A stretch of 26,544 bases of DNA from positions 1 to 26,544 of the forward strand of contig JAEYUA010000064.1 of NCBI GenBank assembly GCA_023433755.1, written 5' to 3'. This stretch comes from Bacteroidota bacterium. GTDB taxonomy: Bacteria > Bacteroidota > Bacteroidia > Chitinophagales > Chitinophagaceae. The notes under the pieces were generated by a model. That model ran no database searches. It worked only from the letters and a program-made list of their open reading frames with translations, and was not told the DNA's origin. The position numbers were made by a program, and so were the translations under genes. Of the stretch, positions 5,614 to 13,752 are shown one piece after another (within the stretch, counting starts at the first letter, position 1; each line of letters starts with the position of its first letter).

Positions 5614-8136
5614 TTATGCTTTTGATTCTGTGGCAGCACCCTCCTTCATGGTGAATACAAGTTTGCCATTTTCCTTGTCAAGCCCGGCAACGAGTACATC
5701 ACCTGGTTTGATATTCATATTCAGGATCTCTTCAGCCAGTGGGTCTTCCAGGTATTTCTGGATAGCCCTGTGCAGCGGACGGGCACCAAACTGCTGGTCA
5801 TAACCTTTATCAGCTATGAAGCTTTTTGCTTCTTCCGTCAACTCCAGGCTGAAACCAAGATTGATAAGTCGTTTCATTACACCCTTCATCAGGATATCTA
5901 TGATCTCGAAAATATTATCCTTGGTAAGAGAGTTGAAAATGATCACATCATCAATACGGTTGAGAAACTCAGGGGAGAACGTACGCTTCAGCGCTTTTTC
6001 AATTACGGCCTTATTGTTCTCATCGCTGCTCTGCAACCTTGAATTGGTAGCAAAGCCTACCCCTTCACCAAAATCTTTCAACTGGCGCACACCAATATTG
6101 GAGGTCATGATGATGGTAGTGTTTTTGAAATCCACCTTACGGCCGAGACCATCGGTAAGTTGGCCATCATCCAGTACCTGCAACAGGATATTATAAATAT
6201 CCGGATGTGCTTTTTCAATTTCATCCAGCAGGATCACGCTGTATGGTTTGCGGCGTACCCTTTCAGTCAGTTGTCCGCCTTCTTCATAACCTACGTATCC
6301 CGGAGGGGCACCAATCAGTCTTGACACCGTGAATTTTTCCATGTATTCACTCATGTCAATCCGAATGAGGGCATCCTCGCTGTCGAACATATGACGGGCC
6401 AAGGCACGTGCCAGCTCGGTTTTACCAACACCGGTAGGTCCCAGGAAGATAAAAGTACCAATCGGTTTCTTGGGATCTTTCAGGCCCACACGATTCCTCT
6501 GGATAGCTTTCACCACTTTAACAATGGCTTCATCCTGTCCAACCACCATGCCTTTCATTTCTTCAGACATCTTGCGCAGCTTCTGCGTTTCCGCTTCCAC
6601 CATCCTTTTCACAGGAATGCCGGTCATCATGCTGATCACTTCAGCGATCTCTTCTTCTCCAATGGGATAACGCTTATGCTTGCTTTCTTCTTCCCATTGA
6701 GTTTTGGCTTTCTCAAGGTCTTCAGCCAAACGTTTTTCATTGTCACGAAGGGCAGCTGCTTCCTCAAATTTCTGGCTCTTCACCACCCTGTTCTTTTCAA
6801 CTTTGATATCCTCGATCTTTTTTTCGAGATCAAGAATGTTCTGCGGAACATTAATATTTTTCAGGTGAACCCTGGCACCCACTTCATCCATTACGTCGAT
6901 TGCCTTGTCGGGCAGCAAACGGTCGGTGATGTAACGGTCACTCAGTTTAACACAGGCATCAATCGCTTCCTGGTCATAGTTCACGTTGTGATATTCCTCG
7001 TATTTCGATTTGATATTATTGAGGATCTGGATGGTATCATCCACACTTGGGGGTTCGATCATCACCTTTTGGAAACGCCTGTCAAGAGCGCCATCCTTTT
7101 CGATGTACATCCTGTATTCATCCAATGTGGAAGCACCAATGCACTGCAGTTCTCCACGTGCCAGCGCAGGCTTAAAGATGTTGGAAGCATCGAGGGAGCC
7201 GGAAGCGCCACCTGCACCAACTATTGTATGAATCTCATCAATGAAAAGGATTACATCACGGTTCTTTTCCAGCTCATTCATGATTGCCTTCATCCGCTCT
7301 TCAAACTGGCCGCGGTATTTGGTACCGGCCACGAGAGCCGCGAGATCGAGAGAGATCACTCTTTTATCGAAGAGCACGCGGGAAACCTTGCGCTGTACAA
7401 TACGGAGCGCAAGTCCTTCCACAATGGCTGTCTTACCCACACCAGGTTCACCAATGAGGATGGGATTATTCTTTTTACGGCGGGAAAGAATCTGGGAAAC
7501 TCTTTCAATTTCTTTTTCCCTGCCCACGATCGGGTCGAGTGTGCCGGTCTCGGCCAGTTTGGTAATATCACGGCCGAAATTATCCAGCACAGGGGTTTTG
7601 CTTTTGGTAGCTCCCTGTCTTGGTTTTGACTGCGAGTATTTTTTCTCTTCGTCAAAATCATCATCGTTTTCTTCCTGGTATTCGGCGCGGGGGTCATTTG
7701 ATTTCATGACACCAAGTTCCTGTCTGAAAAGATCGTAATCCACGTCAAACTGATTTAGAATTTGGGTTGCAATATTTTCTTTGTTCTTTAAGATGGAAAG
7801 CATCAGGTGTTCGGTCTCCACCGTTGGACTTTTCAGCGCTTTGGCTTCGAGCACGGTAACACGGATCACTTTTTCCGCCTGTTTGGTCAGCGGTAAGCTG
7901 TTGATATTAGCGATGTTCTTTCCGGTCTTATCCTTAACGGCCAGTTCTATTTCCTTTCTTAATTCGTACAGGTCAACATTAAAGCTCTTCAAAATGCGAA
8001 CAGCCGTATTATCTCCCTCACGAATCAGTCCCAGCAATAAATGTTCCGTTCCTATGAAATCATTACCCAGCCTCAGGGCTTCTTCCCTGCTGAAGGATAT
8101 GATCTCTTTAACTTGTGAGGAAAAATTATTATCCAT
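5614..8136 (-). CDS. clpC: ATP-dependent Clp protease ATPase subunit ClpC
   Basis: 840 aa, full length for ClpC. Two Clp N-terminal repeats occupy about 1-145, followed by an acidic linker (DDDFDEEKK, 158-166). AAA-1 has Walker A GEPGVGKT (229-236) and Walker B VILFIDEIH (295-303). The M-domain/UVR motif lies at about 445-475 (KSQKFEEAAALRDNEKRL). AAA-2 has Walker A GPTGVGKT (566-573) and Walker B VILLDEIEKAH (634-644). A VGF tripeptide at 693-695 matches the ClpP-docking loop, so it should work with ClpP as an unfoldase rather than as a ClpB-type disaggregase; the short UVR-type middle domain, in place of ClpB's long coiled coil, agrees. It unfolds substrates in the cytosol in protein quality control. 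It is divergently transcribed from the STAS cluster and has its own terminator. Confidence 0.97.
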   Translation of the reverse strand: MDNNFSSQVKEIISFSREEALRLGNDFIGTEHLLLGLIREGDNTAVRILKSFNVDLYELRKEIELAVKDKTGKNIANINSLPLTKQAEKVIRVTVLEAKALKSPTVETEHLMLSILKNKENIATQILNQFDVDYDLFRQELGVMKSNDPRAEYQEENDDDFDEEKKYSQSKPRQGATKSKTPVLDNFGRDITKLAETGTLDPIVGREKEIERVSQILSRRKKNNPILIGEPGVGKTAIVEGLALRIVQRKVSRVLFDKRVISLDLAALVAGTKYRGQFEERMKAIMNELEKNRDVILFIDEIHTIVGAGGASGSLDASNIFKPALARGELQCIGASTLDEYRMYIEKDGALDRRFQKVMIEPPSVDDTIQILNNIKSKYEEYHNVNYDQEAIDACVKLSDRYITDRLLPDKAIDVMDEVGARVHLKNINVPQNILDLEKKIEDIKVEKNRVVKSQKFEEAAALRDNEKRLAEDLEKAKTQWEEESKHKRYPIGEEEIAEVISMMTGIPVKRMVEAETQKLRKMSEEMKGMVVGQDEAIVKVVKAIQRNRVGLKDPKKPIGTFIFLGPTGVGKTELARALARHMFDSEDALIRIDMSEYMEKFTVSRLIGAPPGYVGYEEGGQLTERVRRKPYSVILLDEIEKAHPDIYNILLQVLDDGQLTDGLGRKVDFKNTTIIMTSNIGVRQLKDFGEGVGFATNSRLQSSDENNKAVIEKALKRTFSPEFLNRIDDVIIFNSLTKDNIFEIIDILMKGVMKRLINLGFSLELTEEAKSFIADKGYDQQFGARPLHRAIQKYLEDPLAEEILNMNIKPGDVLVAGLDKENGKLVFTMKEGAATESKA

Positions 8137-8220
8137 TTGATTCGGTATGCTTTATACAATAATAAAAAATATTTTTGGTCGATTCCAAGACCCTCAGGCT
8201 TTAGTCTTACATTAGTCAGT

Positions 8221-8619
8221 ATGGAAGTCAAAACTGATACCAAAGAGAAATTTCATGTCATCCGGGTGGAAACATCGGAATTGCCTGCTAATCTGGCAGC
8301 AGAATTGAACCGACAACTGTTAGAACTGCTTAAAGATACAATAAAGAATGTAGTGGTGAATTTAAGGACTGTTAAGAGTATGGACCAGGAAAGCGCTGAA
8401 ATGCTGGTGCGCACCCAGCAGAAATTTTATGAAGAGAATGCTTCCTTTGTGTTCTGTGAATTGCAGCCCGACCTGGAGCAATACCTTGATGTGCAGGAAC
8501 TGCTGGAGCTGATGAATGTGACGCCTACGGAAAGCGAAGCCTATGATATAGTACAGATGGAAGAGATCGAAAGGGAATTGCTGGGGGGTGATGATTTCGA
8601 TGAAGAAGAAAAGTCCTGA
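8221..8619 (+). CDS. STAS-domain protein (anti-sigma factor antagonist-like)
   Basis: 132 aa from the ATG at 8221. A longer frame from 8137 would add 28 residues that do not look like STAS sequence and would reach the clpC start, so the shorter start is preferred. The pattern of beta strands and helices (FHVIRVE; ELNRQLLELL; NVVVNLRTVKSMDQESAEML; ASFVFCEL; LLELMNVTPTESEAYDIV) fits a STAS domain of the SpoIIAA type. The motif normally reading D-S-S-G is D-Q-E-S (55-58), which puts Glu at the usual phospho-Ser position. The C-terminus is strongly acidic (GGDDFDEEEKS). No anti-sigma kinase gene is nearby. It heads a close cluster, with the next gene starting 5 nt after its stop. A regulatory role through protein binding is inferred. 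Confidence 0.8.
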   Translation: MEVKTDTKEKFHVIRVETSELPANLAAELNRQLLELLKDTIKNVVVNLRTVKSMDQESAEMLVRTQQKFYEENASFVFCELQPDLEQYLDVQELLELMNVTPTESEAYDIVQMEEIERELLGGDDFDEEEKS

Positions 8620-8624
8620 CAGCA

Positions 8625-9499
8625 ATGACAGGTGGCCTTCCTGAAATCATTTTGCAAAAGCTTACCACCGTCCTGGCCACGAAAATCACAAGCGTGCAGA
8701 ACCTGGGAGGCGAAGCATCAACCAGAGTTTCAAACTGGAAGCGGGGCATAAGACCTTTTTCTGCAAGATCAATTCTGCTACTAAATTTCCCCAATTAATT
8801 CTGAAGGAGAAGAATGGCCTGGAGGCTCTTGCATCAGCCGGCCCTCTACGTTCACCCGGCATAATTGGCCAGGGTGAAGAAGGAGAATGGCAATACCTGA
8901 TATTAGAATATATAGAAGAAGGAATCAGAACATCTTTGTTCTGGGAAGATTTCGGACATCAACTGGCTGCACAGCACCGGCATTGCTCAACACGGTATGG
9001 CTGGGAAGAAGATAATTATATGGGTTCCGTTCCGCAGTCCAACCAATACTCCGCTGACTGGACAGATTTTTTCATGTTGCAGCGGCTGCAGCCCATGGTC
9101 AAACGATGTTATGATCATCAACTTTTAGAGCCCCGCCACCTGCTTGCTTTTGATAAACTGTACAGGTCATTATCAGCTATTTTTAATAACGAGCCAGCAT
9201 CCTTACTTCATGGTGATTTGTGGAGCGGTAACTTTATTTGTGATGAAAGATCTGCCCCGGTACTGATTGATCCGGCGGTTTATTATGGCCACCGGAGTAT
9301 GGACCTGGGCATGACCAGGTTGTTTGGCGGTTTTGACCCCCTGTTCTATCAATCTTATAATGAACAATTCCCATTACCCTTAGGATTCGAAGAACAATGC
9401 GAGGTGTGTAATTTATACCCTTTGCTCATTCATCTCTTCCTGTTTGGTGGCAGTTACCTGTACCTTATTGAGGACAGGCTTTCTCCTTTTAATAGATAA
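8625..9499 (+). pseudogene. Fructosamine-kinase (FN3K) family gene with an internal frameshift near 8713
   Basis: From the ATG at 8625 the first frame gives an N-terminus typical of the family, through ITSVQNLGGE, then drifts into unrelated sequence and stops at 8796-8798. The family sequence resumes in another frame from about 8714 (SINQSFKLEAGHKTFFCKI) and continues to the stop at 9497-9499. That frame has a stop at 8642-8644 and no ATG before 8714. Adding one base after GGC GA restores GG(E/D)SIN, the expected nucleotide-loop motif, and a protein of about 291 aa, the normal length for fructosamine kinases. The kinase core is intact: the catalytic loop HGDLWSGN near 9209 and a metal-binding DP near 9268. 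The family phosphorylates ketosamines on glycated proteins or small molecules. The sequence cannot tell a true mutation from an assembly error. Confidence 0.85.
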
Positions 9500-9526
9500 G
9501 TATGAGTGCCATAAGTCCCGTCATCC

Positions 9527-9534
9527 TAAATTTG
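9527..9534 (+). promoter_or_regulatory. Candidate -7 element TAAATTTG before rnz
   Basis: Exact TAnnTTTG match ending 5 nt before the rnz ATG at 9540. No TTG is seen at the expected upstream distance. If active, the transcript would be leaderless or nearly so. It would let rnz be transcribed independently of the frameshifted kinase gene upstream. Confidence 0.35.
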
Positions 9535-9539
9535 CCACC

Positions 9540-10445
9540 ATGTTATCAGTTACCATTCTTGGAAATAATTCAGCCGTACCGGCATTTAACAGGCATCCAA
9601 CCAGCCAGGTGGTGACTCATGACGGCAACCATTTTTTGGTTGATTGCGGTGAAGGCACCCAGATCCAGATGATCAGGTACCGGATCAGGAGGGGAAAGAT
9701 TTCACATATCTTCATCTCCCACCTGCATGGTGATCATTATTTCGGACTGGTAGGATTGCTTAATACATTCGGGCTGCTATCGCATAAGCAGGAATTGCAT
9801 GTGTACGGACCTGCTCCCCTTCAGCAAATCATAGAGATGCAGATGAAAGTGGCAGAAACCGTTTTACCTTATCCTTTACATTTTCATACGCTTGACAAAC
9901 CAGAGGTATTGGTTGATAATGAAAGAATCAGGATCTCAGCTTTTCCCACCACCCACCGTATTGAATGTTATGGATTTCTTTTCGAGGAAAAAGAAGGCAA
10001 AAGAAAATTGCTGATCGATAAAGTAAAGAAGTACAATATTCCCGTCAGCTTTTATTCCAGCCTGCAGAATGGCCTGGATTATATTACCACACGCGGACAG
10101 GTGATCAGGAATGATATGGTTACGGCGGCACCGGAAAGAGGAAAAAAATATGCTTTCTGTGCGGACACCCGTTACGATGAAAATATGATACAGTATATCT
10201 ATGGTGCAGACATGATCTATCATGAAACCACCTACCTGGATAATATGAGAGACAAGGCCGGTGAAAGGTTCCATTGCACTACCAAACAGGCGGCAGAAAT
10301 AGCGCGCAAGGCCATGGTAAAAAAATTACTGATCGGTCATTTCAGTTCGAAGTACGACACACTCGAAATGTTTGAAAAAGAAGCCAGGGAAGTTTTCCCG
10401 AATACAGAACTGGCGTTGGAGGGAACGAGTTATGAAGTGAATTGA
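9540..10445 (+). CDS. rnz: Ribonuclease Z (tRNA 3'-end endonuclease)
   Basis: 301 aa from the ATG at 9540. A longer frame begins at 9444 inside the kinase gene, but its first 32 residues are unlike the family. Metallo-beta-lactamase fold with the zinc motif HLHGDH (61-66) and further ligands H139, D209 (CADT) and H267 (GHFSSKY). VDCGEGTQIQ (34-43) is the typical first motif. RNase Z cleaves tRNA precursors 3' of the discriminator base in the cytosol. The flexible-arm region (about 148-195, rich in Lys/Arg) is present. It is the last gene of the STAS cluster, and its stop is followed after a few bases by the heptamer inverted repeat. Confidence 0.95.
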   Translation: MLSVTILGNNSAVPAFNRHPTSQVVTHDGNHFLVDCGEGTQIQMIRYRIRRGKISHIFISHLHGDHYFGLVGLLNTFGLLSHKQELHVYGPAPLQQIIEMQMKVAETVLPYPLHFHTLDKPEVLVDNERIRISAFPTTHRIECYGFLFEEKEGKRKLLIDKVKKYNIPVSFYSSLQNGLDYITTRGQVIRNDMVTAAPERGKKYAFCADTRYDENMIQYIYGADMIYHETTYLDNMRDKAGERFHCTTKQAAEIARKAMVKKLLIGHFSSKYDTLEMFEKEAREVFPNTELALEGTSYEVN

Positions 10446-10454
10446 GAGAAGCGG

Positions 10455-10608
10455 CAAGTTACAAGCTGCAAGCTGCAAGAACTCTACTCCAAATTTCATT
10501 TTCTAGTCACACCTAACAATTATAATATATAATAATCATAAAACTACAGCTCTAAGTAAAGTATGAGCCTTTAAGTCTTGCAGCTTGTAGCTTGCAGCTT
10601 GAAGCTCA
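10455..10608. repeat. Inverted heptamer arrays between convergent genes (CAAGCTG / CAGCTTG type)
   Basis: The left array has four 7-bp units: caagtta, caagctg, caagctg, caagaac (10455-10482). The right array is the reverse complement in the same period: agtcttg, cagcttg, tagcttg, cagcttg, aagctca (10574-10608), ending 2 bp before the esterase stop codon. Between them lie about 90 bp of AT-rich sequence (around 10483-10573) with no gene. The arms could pair over about 28 bp. Same architecture as at 4691-4786 with an unrelated heptamer. Confidence 0.85.
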
Positions 10609-10609
10609 A

Positions 10610-11734
10610 TCATTCGATCAGCCACCTGTAAAACTCCACAAACTCTGCTCTCCATGTGGGTTCGTCGTGGCGGCCTTCACCGCGGATCACTGTTTCCATT
10701 TTTGCTTTTGAAAGTTGCTGCATCTGTTCAAAAACATGAAGCATGTCAGGCACCATGGAATCACCTTCCTGCTGGCCTGCATAGAAATAAATTTTCCCCT
10801 TTACTTTTTTTGCCTGCCTCGCATCAATCTGCTTTAACTGAGGATTGATCCAGAAAGCCGGGGAAAAAACACCAGCCGCTCCAAATACTTTAGGATAATT
10901 GAGAATGGCATAAAAAGAAATGAGTCCTCCCATGGAACTGCCCGCGATAGATGTATGGTCTTTGCATTTTTTGGTGCGGTAATGCTTATCAATAAAGGGC
11001 TTGAGTGTTTTTACAATGAATTCAACGTACAGCGCTCCTTCACCTTTTCCATATTTCTCCATGTCGTAAGGAGCATATTCATTCAATCTTTTATCGCCTC
11101 CATTATCAATTCCCACCACGATCATTTGTCTATGCTGAGGTCCCAGTGTATCAAGCGCTTCATCCACTCCCCATTCACCAAAACTCGAGGTAGCCTCGTC
11201 AAATACATTCTGGCCATCGTGCATGTACAGCACGGGATATTTTTTCCTGGAAGTCGTATAATCCGAAGGCAGGTAGATCCAGATCCTCCGGTGCCTTTTC
11301 AACTGGGGCATGTAAAACACTGAATCCACAATATGAACATTGGAGCTTGCCGTACTTTTTTTTGCCTGTTTGGGGAAATGATCGGACCAGTGCGGGATAT
11401 CAACGCTCACGGTATCTTCCCCCGGTATCCGAACAATCCTGTTGGCACCGGGCCAGCCCCCTTCCAGTGTTTCCACCTGGTCCCAGCTTCCTCTTGTGAA
11501 TTTATATTCAAACATGCCGGGAGGTAATTCAATTGTAATGCCGTGTTTGCCGCCGGTTTTTTTTAACACGAAACGGCTGTCGTGGGGATTCCAGTTGTTG
11601 AAGGACCCGGCAATGAATATACTGTCCCCCACCTTATGATAGGCAGGCAGCGTATTGATGATAAAACTGACCTTTTGCTGTGCAGCACTAATGAACTGTT
11701 GGATGAGCAGGCATATGATCAGACCAAATCTCAA
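10610..11734 (-). CDS. Secreted esterase (esterase D/Fes-like alpha/beta hydrolase) with N-terminal CBM48-like domain
   Basis: 374 aa, TTG start at 11734, 1 bp after the dapA stop codon. This start is kept because it begins a clean Sec signal peptide (FGLIICLLIQQFISAA, cleavage near 18-20). Residues 22-115 form a glycogen-binding/CBM48-like beta domain (IAGSFNNWNP at 41-50, FEYKFTRGSW at 75-84). Residues 132-374 are an esterase-D-like alpha/beta hydrolase: YPVLYMHDGQNVFD (166-179), nucleophile elbow GSSMGG (265-270, Ser267) and catalytic His near 356 (GRHDE). Related enzymes include ferric-enterobactin esterases, feruloyl/acetyl-xylan esterases and other carbohydrate esterases. It is predicted to be periplasmic or surface-exposed, but the substrate is not predictable. 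Probably the last gene of a minus-strand run with dapA. Confidence 0.85.
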   Translation of the reverse strand: MRFGLIICLLIQQFISAAQQKVSFIINTLPAYHKVGDSIFIAGSFNNWNPHDSRFVLKKTGGKHGITIELPPGMFEYKFTRGSWDQVETLEGGWPGANRIVRIPGEDTVSVDIPHWSDHFPKQAKKSTASSNVHIVDSVFYMPQLKRHRRIWIYLPSDYTTSRKKYPVLYMHDGQNVFDEATSSFGEWGVDEALDTLGPQHRQMIVVGIDNGGDKRLNEYAPYDMEKYGKGEGALYVEFIVKTLKPFIDKHYRTKKCKDHTSIAGSSMGGLISFYAILNYPKVFGAAGVFSPAFWINPQLKQIDARQAKKVKGKIYFYAGQQEGDSMVPDMLHVFEQMQQLSKAKMETVIRGEGRHDEPTWRAEFVEFYRWLIE

Positions 11735-11735
11735 A

Positions 11736-12626
11736 TTACCTGTTTAGAGTGGAGAGATATTCACGAACCTGTTGAACCAGGTTATTGCTTAATGGAACAA
11801 GGGGTAACCTGAGCTGGTTATCAATCAAACCCAGTTCTGCTAAAAATGCCTTGACACCGGCCGGGTTGTTTTCCGCGAACAAAAGATCGTATCCCTGGAG
11901 GAGGATATTATTCAGTTTTCTTGCGCTGTGAAAATCGTCTTCAAGCGCTGCTTTAACCATTGCAGAGAAATCTTTTGGAAAACAATTGGCCGCCACGCTG
12001 ATCACTCCCCTCATGCCACATGCGATCTGGCCCAGAGCAAGATTATCATCACCACTTACAACCAGGAAGTCCTGTGGCTTGTCGCGAAGAATCTGCAGGC
12101 ACTGGCTCATATTTCCACTGGCTTCTTTGATGCCATTGATGTTACCTATATCATTGGCCAGCCTGATGGTGGTAGCGGCTGATATATTAGAGCCAGTGCG
12201 GCCGGGTACATTATAGAGGAGGATGGGCTTTGCAGTAGCATTAGCCAGGCTTTTATAATGCTGGTAAATTCCTTCCTGGGATGGTTTGTTATAATAAGGA
12301 CTCGCAGATAAAATAGCGGTTGCCTTATCAAGGGGAAAAGTTTCAATATCCCTAACTACTTCAGCCGTATTATTTCCGCCGATACCTACTACCACAGGCA
12401 CTCTTTCAGAAACAAATGAATAAGTGGCTTTGATCAGTTCCTGTTTCTCTTCATGTGAAAGAGTGGGTGTTTCTCCCGTGGTTCCCAGAGTAACCACATA
12501 ATTTACACCATCCTCGATTACAAAATCTACCAGGCGCTGGTAAGCGTTGAAGTCAATACTTTTATCGGCTTTGAAAGGGGTAACCAGTGCTACACCGGTT
12601 CCCTGTAATGTATCTCTTAATGACAT
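11736..12626 (-). CDS. dapA: 4-hydroxy-tetrahydrodipicolinate synthase
   Basis: 296 aa, normal length. Condenses pyruvate with aspartate semialdehyde, the first committed step of the diaminopimelate/lysine pathway, in the cytosol. The signature GTTGE is at 48-52, the catalytic Tyr at 138 (YNVPGRTG), and the Schiff-base Lys at 167 (GIKEASG). The G-x-D-D region SGDDNLALGQ is at 191-200. Start at the ATG at 12626. It lies 35 bp downstream of accA, with a heptamer repeat between them, and 1 bp upstream of the esterase gene. Paralogues in this superfamily include N-acetylneuraminate lyases, but the overall match favours DapA. Confidence 0.93.
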   Translation of the reverse strand: MSLRDTLQGTGVALVTPFKADKSIDFNAYQRLVDFVIEDGVNYVVTLGTTGETPTLSHEEKQELIKATYSFVSERVPVVVGIGGNNTAEVVRDIETFPLDKATAILSASPYYNKPSQEGIYQHYKSLANATAKPILLYNVPGRTGSNISAATTIRLANDIGNINGIKEASGNMSQCLQILRDKPQDFLVVSGDDNLALGQIACGMRGVISVAANCFPKDFSAMVKAALEDDFHSARKLNNILLQGYDLLFAENNPAGVKAFLAELGLIDNQLRLPLVPLSNNLVQQVREYLSTLNR

Positions 12627-12643
12627 GATGTTTGAGTTTAAGA

Positions 12644-12671
12644 GCCAATGGCCAATGGCTATTAGCTGTTT
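12644..12671. repeat. Heptamer palindromic repeat, GCCAATG type (copy 1)
   Basis: Four 7-bp units, GCCAATG GCCAATG GCTATTA GCTGTTT, between accA and dapA. The accA stop codon (12662-12664) and its last codons lie inside the array. The same family occurs at 13723 and 14730. Confidence 0.75.
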
Positions 12672-13663
12672 GCTTCCGGGCCTTCTTCCACTTCTTCCCA
12701 GAATCCCATCTTCCCGAATTTTTCAATTCGCTTGTTGATCCTTTCTTCAGGCGACATCGGCTTCAGCTCGTCCAGAACCTTCACTAAATGCTGCTTCAGG
12801 ATTTGTGCGGCTTCCGCATAATCCCAATGTGCGCCACCAGCCGGTTCAGGAATGATGGCGTCAACCAGGCCGAAATTCTTCATATTGTCAGCCGTCAGTT
12901 TCAATTGCTCTGCAGCTACTTCTTTTTTATCCCAGCTTCTCCATAAAATAGAGGAACAGCTTTCGGGTGAAATTACCGTGTACCAGGTGTTTTCCATCAT
13001 GTACACACGGTCACCCACACCTATGCCAAGGGCACCACCTGAAGCGCCTTCACCAATGATTACGACGATCACAGGAACTTTCAGGCGGATCATTTCATAA
13101 ATGTTACGGGCAATTGCTTCACCCTGCCCGCGCTCTTCTGCTTCGAGGCCCGGGTAAGCACCTGGTGTATCAATGAGCGTAATGATAGGTTTGTTGAATT
13201 TTTCGGCAAGCTTCATCAGCCGAAGTGCTTTGCGGTAGCCTTCGGGATTGGCCATACCAAAATTGCGGAGTTGCCTGGTTTTGGTGTTAATACCCTTCTG
13301 CTGCCCGATCAACATCACCGTCTGTCCTTCCAATTGCGCGAAACCTCCCACCATGGCTTTGTCGTCCTTCACATTGCGGTCGCCAAATAATTCCACGAAA
13401 TTGGTGGTCATGTTCTGGATATATTTCAATGTATAAGGCCGGTCGGGATGACGGCTGAGCTGAACTTTCTGCCAACTGGTAAGGTTTTGTGTAATCTCTT
13501 TTCTCCGGTCAAGGATCTGCTGGTCAAGTTTATTAATCATCTCCGAGTAATCGATCTTTTTATGTTCCGAAGCATGCTTCAGTTTTTCGATCTCGTCTAT
13601 GAGGTCTTTGATCGGCTTCTCAAAATCCAGGAATTGTCTGTTTGCGTTCGAGGGCATAGCCAT
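12662..13663 (-). CDS. accA: Acetyl-CoA carboxylase carboxyltransferase subunit alpha
   Basis: 333 aa, slightly longer than typical because of a short N-terminal tail; a second ATG two codons later (MPSN) is equally possible. The N-terminal helical region (about 14-60: FEKPIKDLIDEIEKLK and onward) is typical of AccA. The crotonase-fold core follows, with DTPGAYPG (165-172), GEGASGGALGIGVGDRV (204-220) and ISPESCSSILW (231-241). With AccD it transfers the carboxyl group from carboxybiotin to acetyl-CoA in the first step of fatty acid synthesis in the cytosol. accD is not in this window. The gene ends inside a GCCAATG-type heptamer repeat that contributes its last codons. Confidence 0.96.
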   Translation of the reverse strand: MAMPSNANRQFLDFEKPIKDLIDEIEKLKHASEHKKIDYSEMINKLDQQILDRRKEITQNLTSWQKVQLSRHPDRPYTLKYIQNMTTNFVELFGDRNVKDDKAMVGGFAQLEGQTVMLIGQQKGINTKTRQLRNFGMANPEGYRKALRLMKLAEKFNKPIITLIDTPGAYPGLEAEERGQGEAIARNIYEMIRLKVPVIVVIIGEGASGGALGIGVGDRVYMMENTWYTVISPESCSSILWRSWDKKEVAAEQLKLTADNMKNFGLVDAIIPEPAGGAHWDYAEAAQILKQHLVKVLDELKPMSPEERINKRIEKFGKMGFWEEVEEGPEANS

Positions 13664-13722
13664 TTTAGATTGGCGGTAAAATTAGGGAAAACATAATGAG
13701 GAAGTACAGCCGAGGAAGTACC

Positions 13723-13752
13723 GCCAATGGCCAATAGCTATTTGCCATTGGC
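13723..13752. repeat. Heptamer palindromic repeat, GCCAATG type (copy 2)
   Basis: GCCAATG GCCAATA GCTATTT GCCATTG GC: an imperfect palindrome built of 7-bp units. It supplies the stop codon and the last few codons (ANGK) of the hydrolase gene ending at 13738, suggesting that the repeat was inserted at, or grew into, the gene's 3' end. Confidence 0.8.

Noticed and set aside
6391..7629. A 412-codon forward open frame antisense to clpC
   Set aside because: It lies wholly opposite a full-length, motif-complete clpC; its His/Phe-rich composition is what antisense of coding sequence gives.
8700..8720. Programmed ribosomal frameshifting in the kinase gene
   Set aside because: No X-XXY-YYZ slippery heptamer or obvious downstream pseudoknot is seen; a one-base indel is simpler.
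8625..8798. A separate 57-codon gene before the kinase
   Set aside because: Its N-terminal half is the kinase N-terminus; the rest is out-of-frame kinase sequence. A frameshift explains it better.
9444..9539. An N-terminal extension of RNase Z
   Set aside because: The extra 32 residues overlap the kinase gene in another frame and precede the family's normal N-terminus (MLSVTILGNN).
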